This document shows, one piece after another, positions 1-8,872 of a stretch of 21,162 nt of DNA. Each line of letters begins with the position of its first letter. Position 1 is the first letter of the stretch. The notes under the pieces are model-generated. The model was not told the DNA's origin and made no database searches. It was given only the letters and a program-made list of their open reading frames with translations. The stretch comes from Chara braunii (taxonomy: Eukaryota; Streptophyta; Charophyceae; Charales; Characeae): assembly GCA_003427395.1 (NCBI GenBank), contig BFEA01000273.1:74029-95190 (forward strand), written 5' to 3'. The position numbers and the translations under genes are program-made.

Positions 1-525
1 GAGAAGAGGACAAGAAACGAGGGGCTGTGACAAACTGTTTCGTCGGAGTTTCACCGACTCATCAGGAGATGAGATTTGATTTGCAGTAGATGGGAAAAAA
101 AACGGCCCGGATCTTATCTTCACTGGCCATGTGTTTGATGGAGTGGAAAGAAAGGTACAAGGGGCGACTTCAGCGCATCATTCTCGCGAGGGCGTCGTAG
201 AGTATTAAAGTCTTTTTGCGGAGACACATTTTCATTAGCCCTTGTAGAGAGTTGAGCGGGGATGTGGCGGCGTGTGGCACAGCGTACAGGCTACCATGGT
301 CGTGGAAGAGCATTGGGTTACCCCCAGGTGCCTACTGCCATCGGTGCGACCGTGTCTCTTATTTTTGGGCGTGTCTGGCCGTAGATGAGTTAACAACTTA
401 ACACGCATAATTGGTCGGCCTCCCGATGAGTAGGTGAAACTCCGCCAAAACAGTTTGTCACAGCCCCTCGTTTGTTGTCCTCTCCTCCCTCTCTGCCTAC
501 GGTTTACCGGGCAGCTCTGTTTGGC
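1..525. mobile_element. Decayed small element with hammerhead-core inverted arms (left end off window)
   Basis: The left arm (1-68, cut by the window edge) and right arm (420-525) are inverted copies of the 108-bp arm seen intact at 4544-4844. About 350 bp of unrecognised sequence lies between (69-419). The left arm carries an intact hammerhead catalytic core on the minus strand (29-65): CUGAUGA, perfect stem II GUCGG/CCGAC, GAAA. The right arm core (422 onward, plus strand) has decayed to CCGATGA and its stem II is broken. Just before the right-arm core, GGTCGG-CCTC resembles a deleted version of the GUC plus stem I of the full ribozyme at 9160-9216. The right arm ends in CTGTTTGGC followed by TATAGATATATAC and then a CA repeat. 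The two arms could belong to one element or to two insertions. Confidence 0.5.
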
Positions 526-536
526 TATAGATATAT

Positions 537-540
<4 letters not shown>

Positions 541-578
<38 letters not shown>

Positions 579-579
579 A

Positions 580-625
<46 letters not shown>
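541..625. repeat. Compound (CA)n(GA)n microsatellite
   Basis: An AC run from about 541 to 575 passes directly into an AG run to 625, with one GGG interruption. It abuts the end of the right arm at 420-525. Confidence 0.95.
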
Positions 626-628
<3 letters not shown>

Positions 629-990
629 GTACGTGGTGATGATTCAGAGGGTGCTTTTTGTATCGCTTCATTTTTGCATTCTTCGCGTTCTTGTTCTTCT
701 TATCTTACTCTCTTCTATTATTATCTCTTCTATCTATATGAAGTTAATCAGTCGCGGGCTCTGACACTGCCCGTCGTGGCCATTTTTTTTGTTGTCCGAT
801 CGTCAAACCGGCGGCTTAGATTTGCCCTGAAACGGTATGTTTTTTCCACTGGTGCTGCAATTGTTGGACTCGTGGATAGTCTCGTAGAGAGCTTCAGAGA
901 ATGTCAGAGATGTCAAAGACCGTCAGAGAGTGCCGGGATTGTCAGGAGCTTGCCAGGGATTGTCTGCGATCGTCAGGATTGGGGAGGGTT
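626..990. other. No gene recognised; degenerate GTCAGAGA-type repeats at 890-985
   Basis: The first part is T-rich with no supported coding frame. From about 890 to 985 short variants of GTCAGAGA and GATTGTCAGG recur at irregular spacing, suggesting an eroded short tandem repeat. Confidence 0.4.
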
Positions 991-1443
991 TCACATGACG
1001 GAAGGTGTCCGTAAATGAACGTGGTTGCGTGTTCGGTTTGGTGGAGTGAAAAAGAGAAAGTGTATAAATGGGCAGAGTTGAAAATTAAAACGTGTCCTTT
1101 GGAACCAAGTCCTTCCTGGTCCAGCTGAGCAACGGCCTTTACTCCTCCTCCAGTCGGCCTGGATAGATCTTCTCAGGTTGGTCCTGGATCGGTACCGGAG
1201 CTCCTTGTTGGAGAGTTCTTTCCCGTTGAAGACTCTCTTGTTCCTTTTGTACCAAATCACTTTCACTCCTGCAGCTCTGGCAGCTTGTGCCATGTAACCG
1301 CAGCTGGATGTGGCCTGTAGACTGAGTGGGATGCCTCTAGCAGGACCCATTCCCTGGACCGAGGTAGGGTCTGGCCTGCTAGCGTTTGCCTGAAGCGGAT
1401 CCACCATGTCCAAATTTGGTTGGAAGCGGGATAATCCCACCAC
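991..1443 (-). pseudogene. LINE-like reverse transcriptase C-terminal fragment
   Basis: The frame includes IWYKRNKRVFNGKEL followed by a basic helix-like stretch ending in ADWRRSKG (about 1120-1260). The pattern W-x-x-R-N-x-x-V-F-x-G after a hydrophobic stretch is typical of the C-terminal region following the reverse transcriptase in plant LINE polyproteins. The last ~40 residues read into non-coding-looking sequence. Upstream (to about 1800) open frames exist in all three phases but none is continuous, which fits an old frameshifted copy. Family assignment rests on this motif alone. Confidence 0.38.
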
Positions 1444-3100
1444 AGGTGGGGAGTTGATTCGAATGCCATTGGCAGCGACTGCAGGTGAGGTCTACTGCAA
1501 CTCCTCGTTGAGTGAGCCAGACAGCTGACGGAGTTGCCCGGAAGGAAAACAGAAGGGCTGCGTGTCGTTGGTTGGGGACCATTTCGAGAGAGCTGACCTG
1601 ATGGCTTCTGGTGGAAGCTGGAGTACCTGCGTCCATCTGCTGTTTGCCACTGCCAGCGGTTGTCGTGGTGCGCAGAGGATCTTGTAACTCTGCTGCACAG
1701 CGTAACTGATGATTGGGAGGTTTTCGCCTTTCTCTCCTCCTTCCCTCCAAGTCCGTAGTGCTGGGTCCAGCCTAAGTGTCTACGCTGGTTGACCGTCGGC
1801 AAATAGTGAGCATGTGAGGGTTCCTGGGGACGGGAATAGCTAGGATCAGAAAAGAGGGCAAGCTACACGTTGATCAGTGGTTCTTTGACAAATAGGTTTA
1901 GGAAGGCAGTCCTGACTCCTTAGGTACATACCAGGACACTCGGTTGTACAGCCGTGGTGGGCAGGCAGGTGTGCAAACACAGGGTGGGATCTAAGGTGGG
2001 AGGAGTGTCATTAACAGCAACTGCGAGTCCAACACGACTCTACCCGCCGAGCTTAGGTGGTCTATTCGTCAGATAGGACTATAGATAGGCCAACAAGTAG
2101 TGATCAAGTTAGACCCCAGGAATAGATTGCAAGGCTCAAGAATTAGTGGATAGATGCCCTATGGTTTCCTTTTTGGTTTGTTAGGCTTGTGGGCCTTGAG
2201 GAAGGCCCTCCTGTTGAGGTAAGGAGGTATTATTTTTTTGTTTTGTACTTTTTTTGGTTTGTTCGGTTTTGTTGTCCTTGTGGCTGTGTTCTTTTCTTAC
2301 CAGGGTTGCAGATTGGTCAGAGCGGTGGTCTCTTATTTTTGGCCATTTCTGTCTCTAGACGTTGTCCCAACACCTGCACCTGAGCTGGGTAACGGTACCG
2401 GTACGTTCAACCTTTTTCCGGGTTGTTTGTGAGAATCCCCGGCCTCTCTTTTCCATTTTGCAATATACAATCGCTGCTTTTGTAAAAAAAAACAAAAAAA
2501 TGAAAACATGTGAATGATTGTCTCCCACTTAAACCACCAGTACCTTTCTCAGCTATCGATGCCGAGCCTTAAATCACCATGCGCGCCGGAAAAAAAAAAC
2601 GAACCGGCGTGGGGCTCACTTTGGCTGGCGGCACCAGCCATTCGGTCTGGTAGCACGGAGCCCCGCCGGCCTCCCGCGTTAACCGGCACATCATGGCAAA
2701 ATAGCTGGGAAAGGTACTGGTGGTTTAAACTGACAGGTTTTGATAATGTTGGTTGCTGTTTTTTGGTTTCTAAATTTGGTATATATTTTTGGTGTGGTCA
2801 GTGGGATGCCCGCGAGTCTTCCCCCCAGCTATGTGAGTCGCTTGATGTCGAGTCTCCCAATTGTGTCTTGATTCCGTCCGGCATAGTGTTTCTTTCTTTT
2901 CTGAGGGTAAGATGCGTATTTTGTATTAGGGGTTTGGACGTAATTGTCGTTGGTGAGCTTGTTGGGGTTCGCAGGGGTATTTGTTCATGATGGTAGATGA
3001 GTTGGTACTACTCGGAATCGTAGAAATGGAGTGCTGCGCAATTGCGAATGGAAGCAGAGTGGGGCTGATCGTCGAGGGAATGGTATTTATAGGCCATCGT
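1444..3100. other. Long stretch without a recognisable gene
   Basis: 1444-1800 may be the upstream, decayed part of the LINE-like fragment on the minus strand. 1800-3100 gives only short overlapping frames with no family resemblance. A perfect 7-bp hairpin GGGCCTT-GAGG-AAGGCCC lies at 2191-2208. T-rich runs lie at 2225-2275 and A-runs at 2484-2500 and 2590-2600. No function can be assigned. Confidence 0.5.
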
Positions 3101-3428
3101 TGTTAATTGGGAAAACAAAAAGTCACTGGTGCGCCATTGCGATGCCGTGGCAGGTTGGGTGATGCCATGTGGCCAAAACAACAGAATACGGAAAAACAGT
3201 TAAAAAGAAGAAGAAGGAAAAAAAACAGCCATGGGCAAGGAAGGGCATAGGCCCTAACTCGAATGGGGAAGTACGGGTGTACTGTCACGAGAACATTATT
3301 GACAGAGCTCTGCCCGTGATTGCATTCAGGTGCATGGAACTCTCGCCTCATTGCTGTCAGATTCAAAAAGTCAAAGTGTGTGCAAGCACTAAGTTGCCCT
3401 GAGTATGCCCAGTGTCAGTATTCCCTAA
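3101..3428. other. No gene recognised
   Basis: An A-rich patch (3197-3226) gives lysine-rich frames of no significance. Nothing else stands out. Confidence 0.4.
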
Positions 3429-3561
3429 GGAGCTGACTGCCTGTAACTGCGGTCAGATACATTCACAAAAGAAATCCCAGTGTGAGTTTGGAGTCTATGG
3501 ACTAGGGAGCTGTCCAACCGTGATTGTGGTCAGATGCATTCCAGAAATGTCGCAGTCTGAG
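3429..3561 (+). repeat. Two diverged units of a dispersed repeat (core GGTCAGATRCATTC)
   Basis: GTAACTGCGGTCAGATACAT at 3443-3462 and GTGATTGTGGTCAGATGCAT at 3520-3539 are diverged copies. Each is preceded by GGAGCTG and followed by CAGTSTGAGT. Two further members lie at 19960-20037. Confidence 0.55.
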
Positions 3562-3589
3562 TAGAGCGAGCGTGGGCACCCGCGCGCGC

Positions 3590-3591
<2 letters not shown>

Positions 3592-3624
<33 letters not shown>
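3592..3624. repeat. (GA)n microsatellite
   Basis: A near-perfect GA run preceded by a CG-rich CGCGCGCGCG tract. Confidence 0.95.
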
Positions 3625-3628
<4 letters not shown>

Positions 3629-4543
3629 ACGATGATGAGGCTGATGCATGCATCTACGGTCTCTGCCGGCTTCTCTGTCCGATTGCCTCGTTACCTCGTC
3701 ATCTTCCACGCATACAATATTGTTCCTACGTTACCCGACACCACCCTGTCTGTTGCCGGGAAGGCTACCTGCTCTAACGCCTAAACCCTTCTTCCCAACG
3801 CTCTCTCATTCTGCTTCTGCGCATCCTTGTCTTTTTATCTTCTTGCCTGAGTCGTCCTGGCCAGGTGTATGTGTGCATCATGTACTCTTCGTACACGGTA
3901 ATATAGACACAGGTGCAGAAAATTCCCCACTCACTGTTGCTTCATCTTAGCAAGAAGGCAGGCGGGTGTATGTGGCACTTCCAAGTCAAGGAGTTGATAG
4001 TGGGAAGCCAGCCTTGGACCCACTGGGTGGGAAAAGGCAGTAAGAATGAGAAAAAGATGAAGAAAGGAAAGGAGAAACAACAAGTGTGCACTGAGCTTTA
4101 GATATCTTCATAGGAACGAATACGACTAGACGAGGACTTTGCGGCCAGTGAGACTGCTAGAACGACCCTCCTCGCCCTTTGTCTAGAGTCCTTCTGCTGC
4201 GTGACTGGGTGCTGCCAGTAAGCTTCCCAGCCAACAGAAGCCCTCCAGGAAAGCAATGGCTTGGAGGGGGGGGATCGTAGCAGCCCCCCCCTTGAGTGGG
4301 TGACTCGTACTGCAAGGGATGGGCTGTGTCTTTTTCAACTCTGTTCATTTGGCTCTTTTCTTTGTACTTCTGCTTGCCGGTGATAAGCAACCGGACTGAC
4401 ATCCCCCGAATGGAAGGGGCCTGAGTGGTTAAAAAAAAACAAAAAACCAACTGTGCACTGTGCTGTATTTTCGCAGCTTGTTCCTTCACTTCCTTTGTCC
4501 CTCAAATGTGCTCTCAGTTTGTAGCTGTGGTACTATATATATT
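3625..4543. other. No gene recognised
   Basis: Only short overlapping frames with no recognisable domain. At 4233-4268 CCCTCCA and TGGAGGG can pair as a 7-bp hairpin. G-runs and C-runs (4264-4294) and A-runs near 4431-4446 suggest low-complexity intergenic DNA. Confidence 0.4.
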
Positions 4544-4844
4544 GTCACAAACAGAACTGCCCAGTAAACCGTAGGCAGAGAGAGAGAAGAGGACAACAAA
4601 CGAGGGGCTGTGACAAACTGTTTCGTCGGAGTTTCACCGACTCATCAGGAGGCGATATATACATATGTACATGAACCCTAGGCAGAAAGGGATATCACCC
4701 GGATATGTGTATATGTATAGTAGTATATACTATATACTCCTGATGAGTCGGTGAAACTCCAACGAAACAGTTTGTCACAGCCCCTCGTTTGTTGTCCTCT
4801 TCTCTCTCTCTGCCTACGGTTTACCGGGCAGTTCTGTTTGTGAC
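4544..4844. mobile_element. 301-bp inverted-repeat element with hammerhead core in each arm
   Basis: The left arm (4544-4651) and right arm (4737-4844) are inverted copies of 108 bp differing at only two positions, around an 85-bp AT-rich middle that is partly self-complementary. From inner to outer end each arm contains CTC, the hammerhead core (CTGATGA, stem II, GAAA), CAGTTTGTCACAG, a CCTCTTCTCTCTCTCTGCC tract, GGTTTACYGGGCAG and an outer end CTGTTTGTGAC. Both outer ends are bordered by TATATA-rich sequence, so target preference or extended termini cannot be separated. No coding capacity; size and arms resemble a MITE. The left core (minus, 4612-4648) is intact. The right core (plus, 4740-4776) has one stem II mismatch (G to A at 4761). 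Neither has an obvious GUC plus stem I upstream. Confidence 0.7.
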
Positions 4845-4966
4845 GATATATACATGATGATGTATATATAGTCAAACAGAGCTGCCCGGTAAACCGTAGG
4901 CAGAGAGGGAGAAGAGGACAACAAACGAGGGGCTGTGACAAGCTGTTTCGTCGGAGTTTCGCCGAC
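4845..4966 (-). repeat. Third arm copy, inverted relative to its neighbour
   Basis: 4871-4966 is a further arm in minus orientation. Its outer end has lost three bases (GTCAAACAG instead of GTCACAAACAG). The inner end keeps stem II and GAAA but has lost CTGATGA, so its core is dead. The 26 bp between it and the preceding arm (4845-4870) is itself an inverted repeat, with 10-bp arms ATATATACAT and ATGTATATAT and a 4-nt loop. Together 4737-4966 forms a palindrome of about 230 bp. Confidence 0.75.
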
Positions 4967-5027
4967 CCGTACTAATATTCTATGAAATTCCTACGGTCGG
5001 GACCAGACTGTGCCCATCTGTGAGATG

Positions 5028-5070
5028 CACCGTTGATAAGCAGCGCAGTTTTTGGCATCTATCAACGGTG
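5028..5070. repeat. Perfect 11-bp inverted repeat
   Basis: CACCGTTGATA (5028-5038) and TATCAACGGTG (5060-5070) are perfect complements around a 21-nt loop. Function unknown. Confidence 0.8.
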
Positions 5071-5153
5071 TGCCGGAAAACGCGACTGGGAAAGGAGTGA
5101 CCATCGGAAATGACAGGCCGTTCGTGACCATTCGATCCGGCAAAAAAAAACGC

Positions 5154-5348
5154 TTACTGCCCCGCCCGTGTAGTGAACGACTGTTTGAGATGCATACAGT
5201 CCTTACACTGTCGGCATACCACTTCATCTGCACGCGTACCCAGTATTCCACGCATCCAAGCTGACTGCCCTGCCCGCGTAGTGAACGTCCGTCTCCCTTC
5301 ATGCAGATCGATGATTCCACCTGACATGGATGGTAGATACGACATCAA
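5154..5348 (-). CDS. Short ORF with a 36-residue in-frame repeat, unknown
   Basis: Sixty-four residues in which FTTRAGQ occurs twice, 36 codons apart, with a cysteine cluster CRQCKDC between. The DNA repeat (23 bp at 5157-5179 and 5265-5287, two mismatches) is spaced 108 bp, a multiple of three, so the repeat is kept in this frame. This mildly favours coding origin, but no family is recognised and the flanks look non-coding. It may be a scrap of a transposon protein or chance. Confidence 0.2.
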   Translation of the reverse strand: MMSYLPSMSGGIIDLHEGRRTFTTRAGQSAWMRGILGTRADEVVCRQCKDCMHLKQSFTTRAGQ

Positions 5349-5388
5349 CCGAATTCTAGACGAAGATATCTACAGAACAGGATGAAGG

Positions 5389-5519
5389 GGCAGATCCTTG
5401 TGGCAGTACAAGGTCAGGTTTGCTTATCAGGAACAAGAAGTTCACGGAATAACTAGCAGAGACAGCACCCCGCAGAATCTCCTACTATCGAGTGTGCTAG
5501 AAGCGGTATTAACATTACT
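5389..5519. other. No feature recognised
   Basis: A short gap between the 36-residue-repeat ORF and the gag-like fragment; nothing distinctive. Confidence 0.4.
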
Positions 5520-5953
5520 AGGGGACCTTCTGCCAATCCTTGGCCTGCGTGTGTACCGCATTATCCTCCTTGAATAGAAGCTCCCGTGGCCGTACGTGTT
5601 TTTCATCTGTGGCCTTAGCTGCTGCTGCTGCGTGCTTCTGCCGTTGTTCTTCTGCCCGAAGATGCAGCCTCTCTGCCTCTGCCGCCTTCTGCCCGCTGCT
5701 TGCTTTCAGCCATCATAGCCATCATCCGTGTCCCATAGTCCGCGTCAGATTTGCCTTGCTTCTGCTCCATCCCCGCTGTCTGCGAGCGAGTGAGCATGCG
5801 ACGCGGATTGCTGCCGTGGCCTGCTGAGTTGAGGACTTTGCCAACACCGCAGCCGGGGGTAACCGATGGGCAGTTGAGAAAGAAGAGCGGAGAGATGGAA
5901 CCGAGAGGTAGGGGGGCGTGGGAATCGAGTGGATCGCCCAGATAAGGAGCCAC
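5520..5953 (-). pseudogene. gag-like N-terminal fragment of an LTR retrotransposon, frameshifted
   Basis: A frame containing MLTRSQTAGMEQKQG and DADYGTRMMAMMAESKQRA runs from 5953 to 5615. At about 5685-5695 the sense-looking reading moves to another phase and continues as ERLHLRAEEQRQKHAAAAA, then KATDEKHVRPRELLFKEDNA, to a stop just upstream of 5520. The basic, alanine- and glutamate-rich helical composition beginning MxTRS is typical of retrotransposon gag N-termini. One base gained or lost in a GGCGGCAGAGGCAGAG tract explains the break. It is on the same strand as, and downstream of, the LTR and primer site at 7353-8471, so it could be the same element. The assignment is by composition, not by a conserved domain. 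Confidence 0.35.
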
Positions 5954-6544
5954 TAATAAAAAAAAAAAAACGAGAAGTTGGAACTTTGCTGAAAATTTCG
6001 AGAAACGAAAAAAATTAAAAAAACAGAAAAAAAATAAATCGAAATTGCAAGTTCAGTAGGTCCCCTGATCTTCCCCACAGTAGATAATCCGAGAGAAATA
6101 ATAAAGAAATTTCGAATTTCAGACTGCAAATGAATAATAATAATGAATGAATAATATGAATTAATAGAACTGCAAAAGAAAAAAAAAAATTCCGCTAGTT
6201 CAGCGAATTCCGAAGAATAAAAAATTCGGAATTGCTCGGGTGAGAGGAATTTCCCGAGAAAATAATTTCAGAATCTTGGAGTAACGGTCCTAATCGAATT
6301 TCGGAATTTCCGTTACCAGCAGAATGTGTGAAAAAAAAATAAAAAAAAATCAACGCAACAGATTTCCAAAAAAAATTCGAAATAACGAATTTCGGAAATT
6401 CCAAAAAAAAATTGTGGAATTTTTTAATATCGGGAAATTGGGGAAATTGCAAAATGACATACCAATCAAAAAACAATTTCTGTAACAATATCCCGGATTT
6501 CCAGCAACGAAATTTCGAATTTCAAACGAAACGAAAAACGAAAC
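5954..6544. other. AT-rich tract with recurrent GAATTTC/GAAATTC words
   Basis: Strongly A/T-rich with many A-runs. Variants of TTCGAATTTC, CGAATTTCGG and GGAAATTCC recur on both strands, giving many small palindromes. No coding frame is supported. It directly follows the poly(A) end of the minus-strand retroposon. Confidence 0.55.
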
Positions 6545-6680
6545 TTTTTTTTTTTTTTTTTTTTTGACAACAGAACAATGTCTTAATAAAAGCCGGGAAC
6601 CGGGCCCGGCAGCCCTTACAAAATTAGGTGGGGCCCTCAGTGGGCAAGGCATCATCGGCCAAACACATAGAGGACACCAC
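6545..6680 (-). mobile_element. 3' end of a retroposon with poly(A) tail (LINE-like)
   Basis: On the minus strand GGCTTTTATTAAGACATTG, then TTCTGTTGTC, is followed by 21 A (poly-T at 6545-6565 on plus). Just upstream is a GC-rich self-complementary stretch, GCCGGGCCCGGTTCCCGGC. A unique end joined to a long A-tail is the mark of target-primed retroposition. Its 5' limit is unknown, and whether it encodes part of a reverse transcriptase C-terminus cannot be shown. Confidence 0.5.
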
Positions 6681-7181
6681 TAGATTTAACCCCACACCCA
6701 ACTCCACAGCCCCAACAACTCAAAAAGTCAACGAAAATTATCATCACAATCTAAATTATCCCTAAGAAATGAAAACACTAAGAAAATCTGAAGTTCATCA
6801 CTAAAAACGCAGTCACCATACCCGTGTCAACCGTAAGTCAGTGACCTAAGTTCCACAAACTGGAAAAAACGAATCAAATCCAGCCCTCCATGATCATGTC
6901 CACCATTCATCTGAAGTTATTGCCAACCCCTGCCAATCCGCCCTACCACCCGCGCGGCAGGGGTCTGTGCCCCAACTGCTGACAGAGACCCCGCAAACCC
7001 ACCCACCTCCTCGCGATTCAAAGCGGATAGCACCTCCCCACGCTCTTCTTTACGCTATTGTGATTTTTGCGGTTTTCCACGACCAAAAATAGCAGGAAAA
7101 CAAAATCCAAGAAAAGAAAAAATTTCCGATTTTGGCAGTTAGGTCAAAATCCGGGATTTTGGGGCCTTTATTAGTGTGACC
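6681..7181. other. Unassigned sequence, possible retroelement leader
   Basis: No supported coding frame. It lies between the minus-strand primer-binding site near 7354 and the poly(A) end at 6545, so it may be internal, untranslated retrotransposon sequence. Confidence 0.35.
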
Positions 7182-7290
7182 TAATCAATCAATCAATAAT
7201 CAATCAATCAATCAATAATCAATCAATCAATCAATAATCAATCAATCAATCAATCAATCGGTAAATCCGAGATCAATCAATCAATCAATT
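7182..7290. repeat. (AATC)n array with 19-bp higher-order period
   Basis: AATC runs are interrupted by AATA at regular intervals, so AATAATC recurs every 19 bp. A break at 7260-7272 is followed by four more units. Confidence 0.9.
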
Positions 7291-7353
7291 GGGAATACAC
7301 TAGTCCCCGGACACGTGTCAGATCAGGTTGATAAGTCCTGATTCACGTGCGGG

Positions 7354-7365
7354 GCTCCGATACCA
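7354..7365 (-). other. Primer-binding site for initiator tRNA-Met
   Basis: On the minus strand TGGTATCGGAGC matches the common plant LTR-retrotransposon primer site TGGTATCAGAGC with one difference. It is preceded by ...TATCA-GT, the usual arrangement of LTR end CA plus two bases. It fixes a minus-strand orientation for the element. Confidence 0.6.
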
Positions 7366-7367
7366 AC

Positions 7368-8471
7368 TGATACAGCCAAGGATCCGCAATGTGATGAAAA
7401 GGACTGAATGGACAATGCGATGTCAGTGAATCATCAACAAGCAATGTGCATACTGATACATACAAAATGACACTCGATAGCGCAGTGGAAGACTTCAAGG
7501 TAAGTCCTGACCTGACCTGGACTGACACGACCTCCCATCATACATCCACATGTGAGAGGAGGAGGAGGGACCACACACCAAGAAGAAAGGTCCCTCCTTG
7601 TACACGCACATGGGGAGATACCATAGACAAGGGATGGAGGGAGAGGAAGGACGAAGATGGAGGCGAGGGAGAAGTCCAAGATCGCAATAGCGAAGTCCAA
7701 AATAGTCCCTTGCCGATGTCCAATGAATGTCTGCCTCAGAAATGCCGAATCAAATCCTGGGCCACAGGCCCGCCGTAACCTCTGCCGATATCCTCTGCTG
7801 ATAACCTCTCTCAGTCTCGTATCTGAAGAAGGAGAAGAAGAAGATGAAGAAGAGGAAGGAGGAAGGAGGAAGAGGGAGAGAGAGAGATGAGATGGAGGAC
7901 GAGGAGGGAGAAGAAGATGCCGTCCTCCTCGCTATCTCACCTGCATGGCTACCGCCGTGCTGACTATGTCGCCGCCCTGTGCAGGTACCGCGGAGTCCCA
8001 GCTATGGCGCCAGGTAAGTCCGCCGCTGCAGGTAAGCCTCCGTTTCTCTCTCTCCTCCAGTGTGTGTCTCCTTCCTGGTCCAGCAGCGCAGCCTGGTGCA
8101 GACTCTATCCAGCAGCGTGTCGCTCAAGAAGTGAGCGACCGAACTGTCCTGTGCCCAGCAGGAGGCCCAGCTATATAGTGCGCTGGGCCCTACTGGGCGA
8201 ACCGCTGTGTGGCCTAGAGCGGCCTGCACGGTCGAGGTCCCTACCGGGGCCCAGACCGTGCTGGGTGCAGTCTGGCACCAAAACGTGCCTGGGCCTGTTT
8301 CGGCCCTGCAGCGTGGCGCCAAAATGCGCCTGGGCCTGTTTCGGCCCTGCGTCTGGTGCACCCAACCCAAGGCCGTGCCTTCGGGACTGCAAGTCCGAAA
8401 CGGTTTCTGAACCAACAAAAGTAGGGCAGCACCTCACCTCATAAATAAATAAATGAGTGAGTGTTGCCTCA
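7368..8471 (-). mobile_element. Diverged LTR (copy 1), minus orientation
   Basis: The 3' end (CA at 7368-7369) is set by the adjoining primer site. The proposed 5' end TGAGGCAACA (8471-8462) matches the proposed start of copy 2 at 11349; the copies are then about 1104 and 1110 bp. Shared segments with copy 2 are ACTTACCTG-GCGCCAT (minus 8019-8005), the stretch around GAC-x-AGGGACTATTT-x-GG (7693-7720) and the ACATTG-x-CGGATC end. The upstream part is GC-rich with GGGCC/GGCCC hairpins and a TATA-like ACTATATAGC (about 8170-8179). Simple repeats have expanded inside it (GGA-rich 7826-7915). The 5' boundary is uncertain because similar GC-rich sequence continues to about 8580. Confidence 0.45.
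8273..8350. repeat. Two 37-bp direct repeats, each with a GGGCC/GGCCC hairpin
   Basis: 8273-8309 and 8314-8350 are imperfect copies, 41 bp apart. The last 23 bases are identical and contain GGGCC-TGTTTC-GGCCC, a 5-bp stem. They lie in the proposed upstream part of LTR copy 1. Confidence 0.85.
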
Positions 8472-8570
8472 CCCTGTGCCTGCGGCCTAGAGGGCCGCCG
8501 TGCCCAGCCTGCGCCGTGCGCCCTGGGGGCCCCTCAGCAGCCGTCGGGCCCCTGCAAATGGGCCCGTGTG

Positions 8571-8662
8571 CAGGCGCAGCATGCAACACACACACACACA
8601 AACAGAGCAGCAGAAATGAACATACAAAAGCACGAATTAACCACTTAGGGGTCATGTTGGTG

Positions 8663-8695
<33 letters not shown>

Positions 8696-8779
8696 GCGCA
8701 GCATGCAACACACACACAAACAGAGCAGCAGAAATGAACATACGAAAGCACGAATTCACCACTTAGGGGTCATGTTGGT

Positions 8780-8872
<93 letters not shown>

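Noticed and set aside
29-65. Type I hammerhead reading of the arm copies (short ACA-GUU-UGU stem III followed by GUC)
   Set aside because: It gives GUC at the right place, but no stem I can form with the bases before CTGATGA in any copy, and the complete copy at 9160-9216 has GGC there. The type III reading explains the full copy better.
434-1018. ORFs made of HTHTHT, RERERE or SLSLSL repeats here and at other microsatellites
   Set aside because: They are translations of CA and GA/CT repeats, not genes.
4544-4966. CRISPR-like or snoRNA interpretation of the repeated arms
   Set aside because: Copies alternate in orientation with no spacer series, the setting is eukaryotic, and the UGAUGA is part of a paired ribozyme core without a proper D box.
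7887-8444. 185-codon plus-strand ORF
   Set aside because: It lies within GC-rich repeats of a proposed LTR and has no recognisable protein features.
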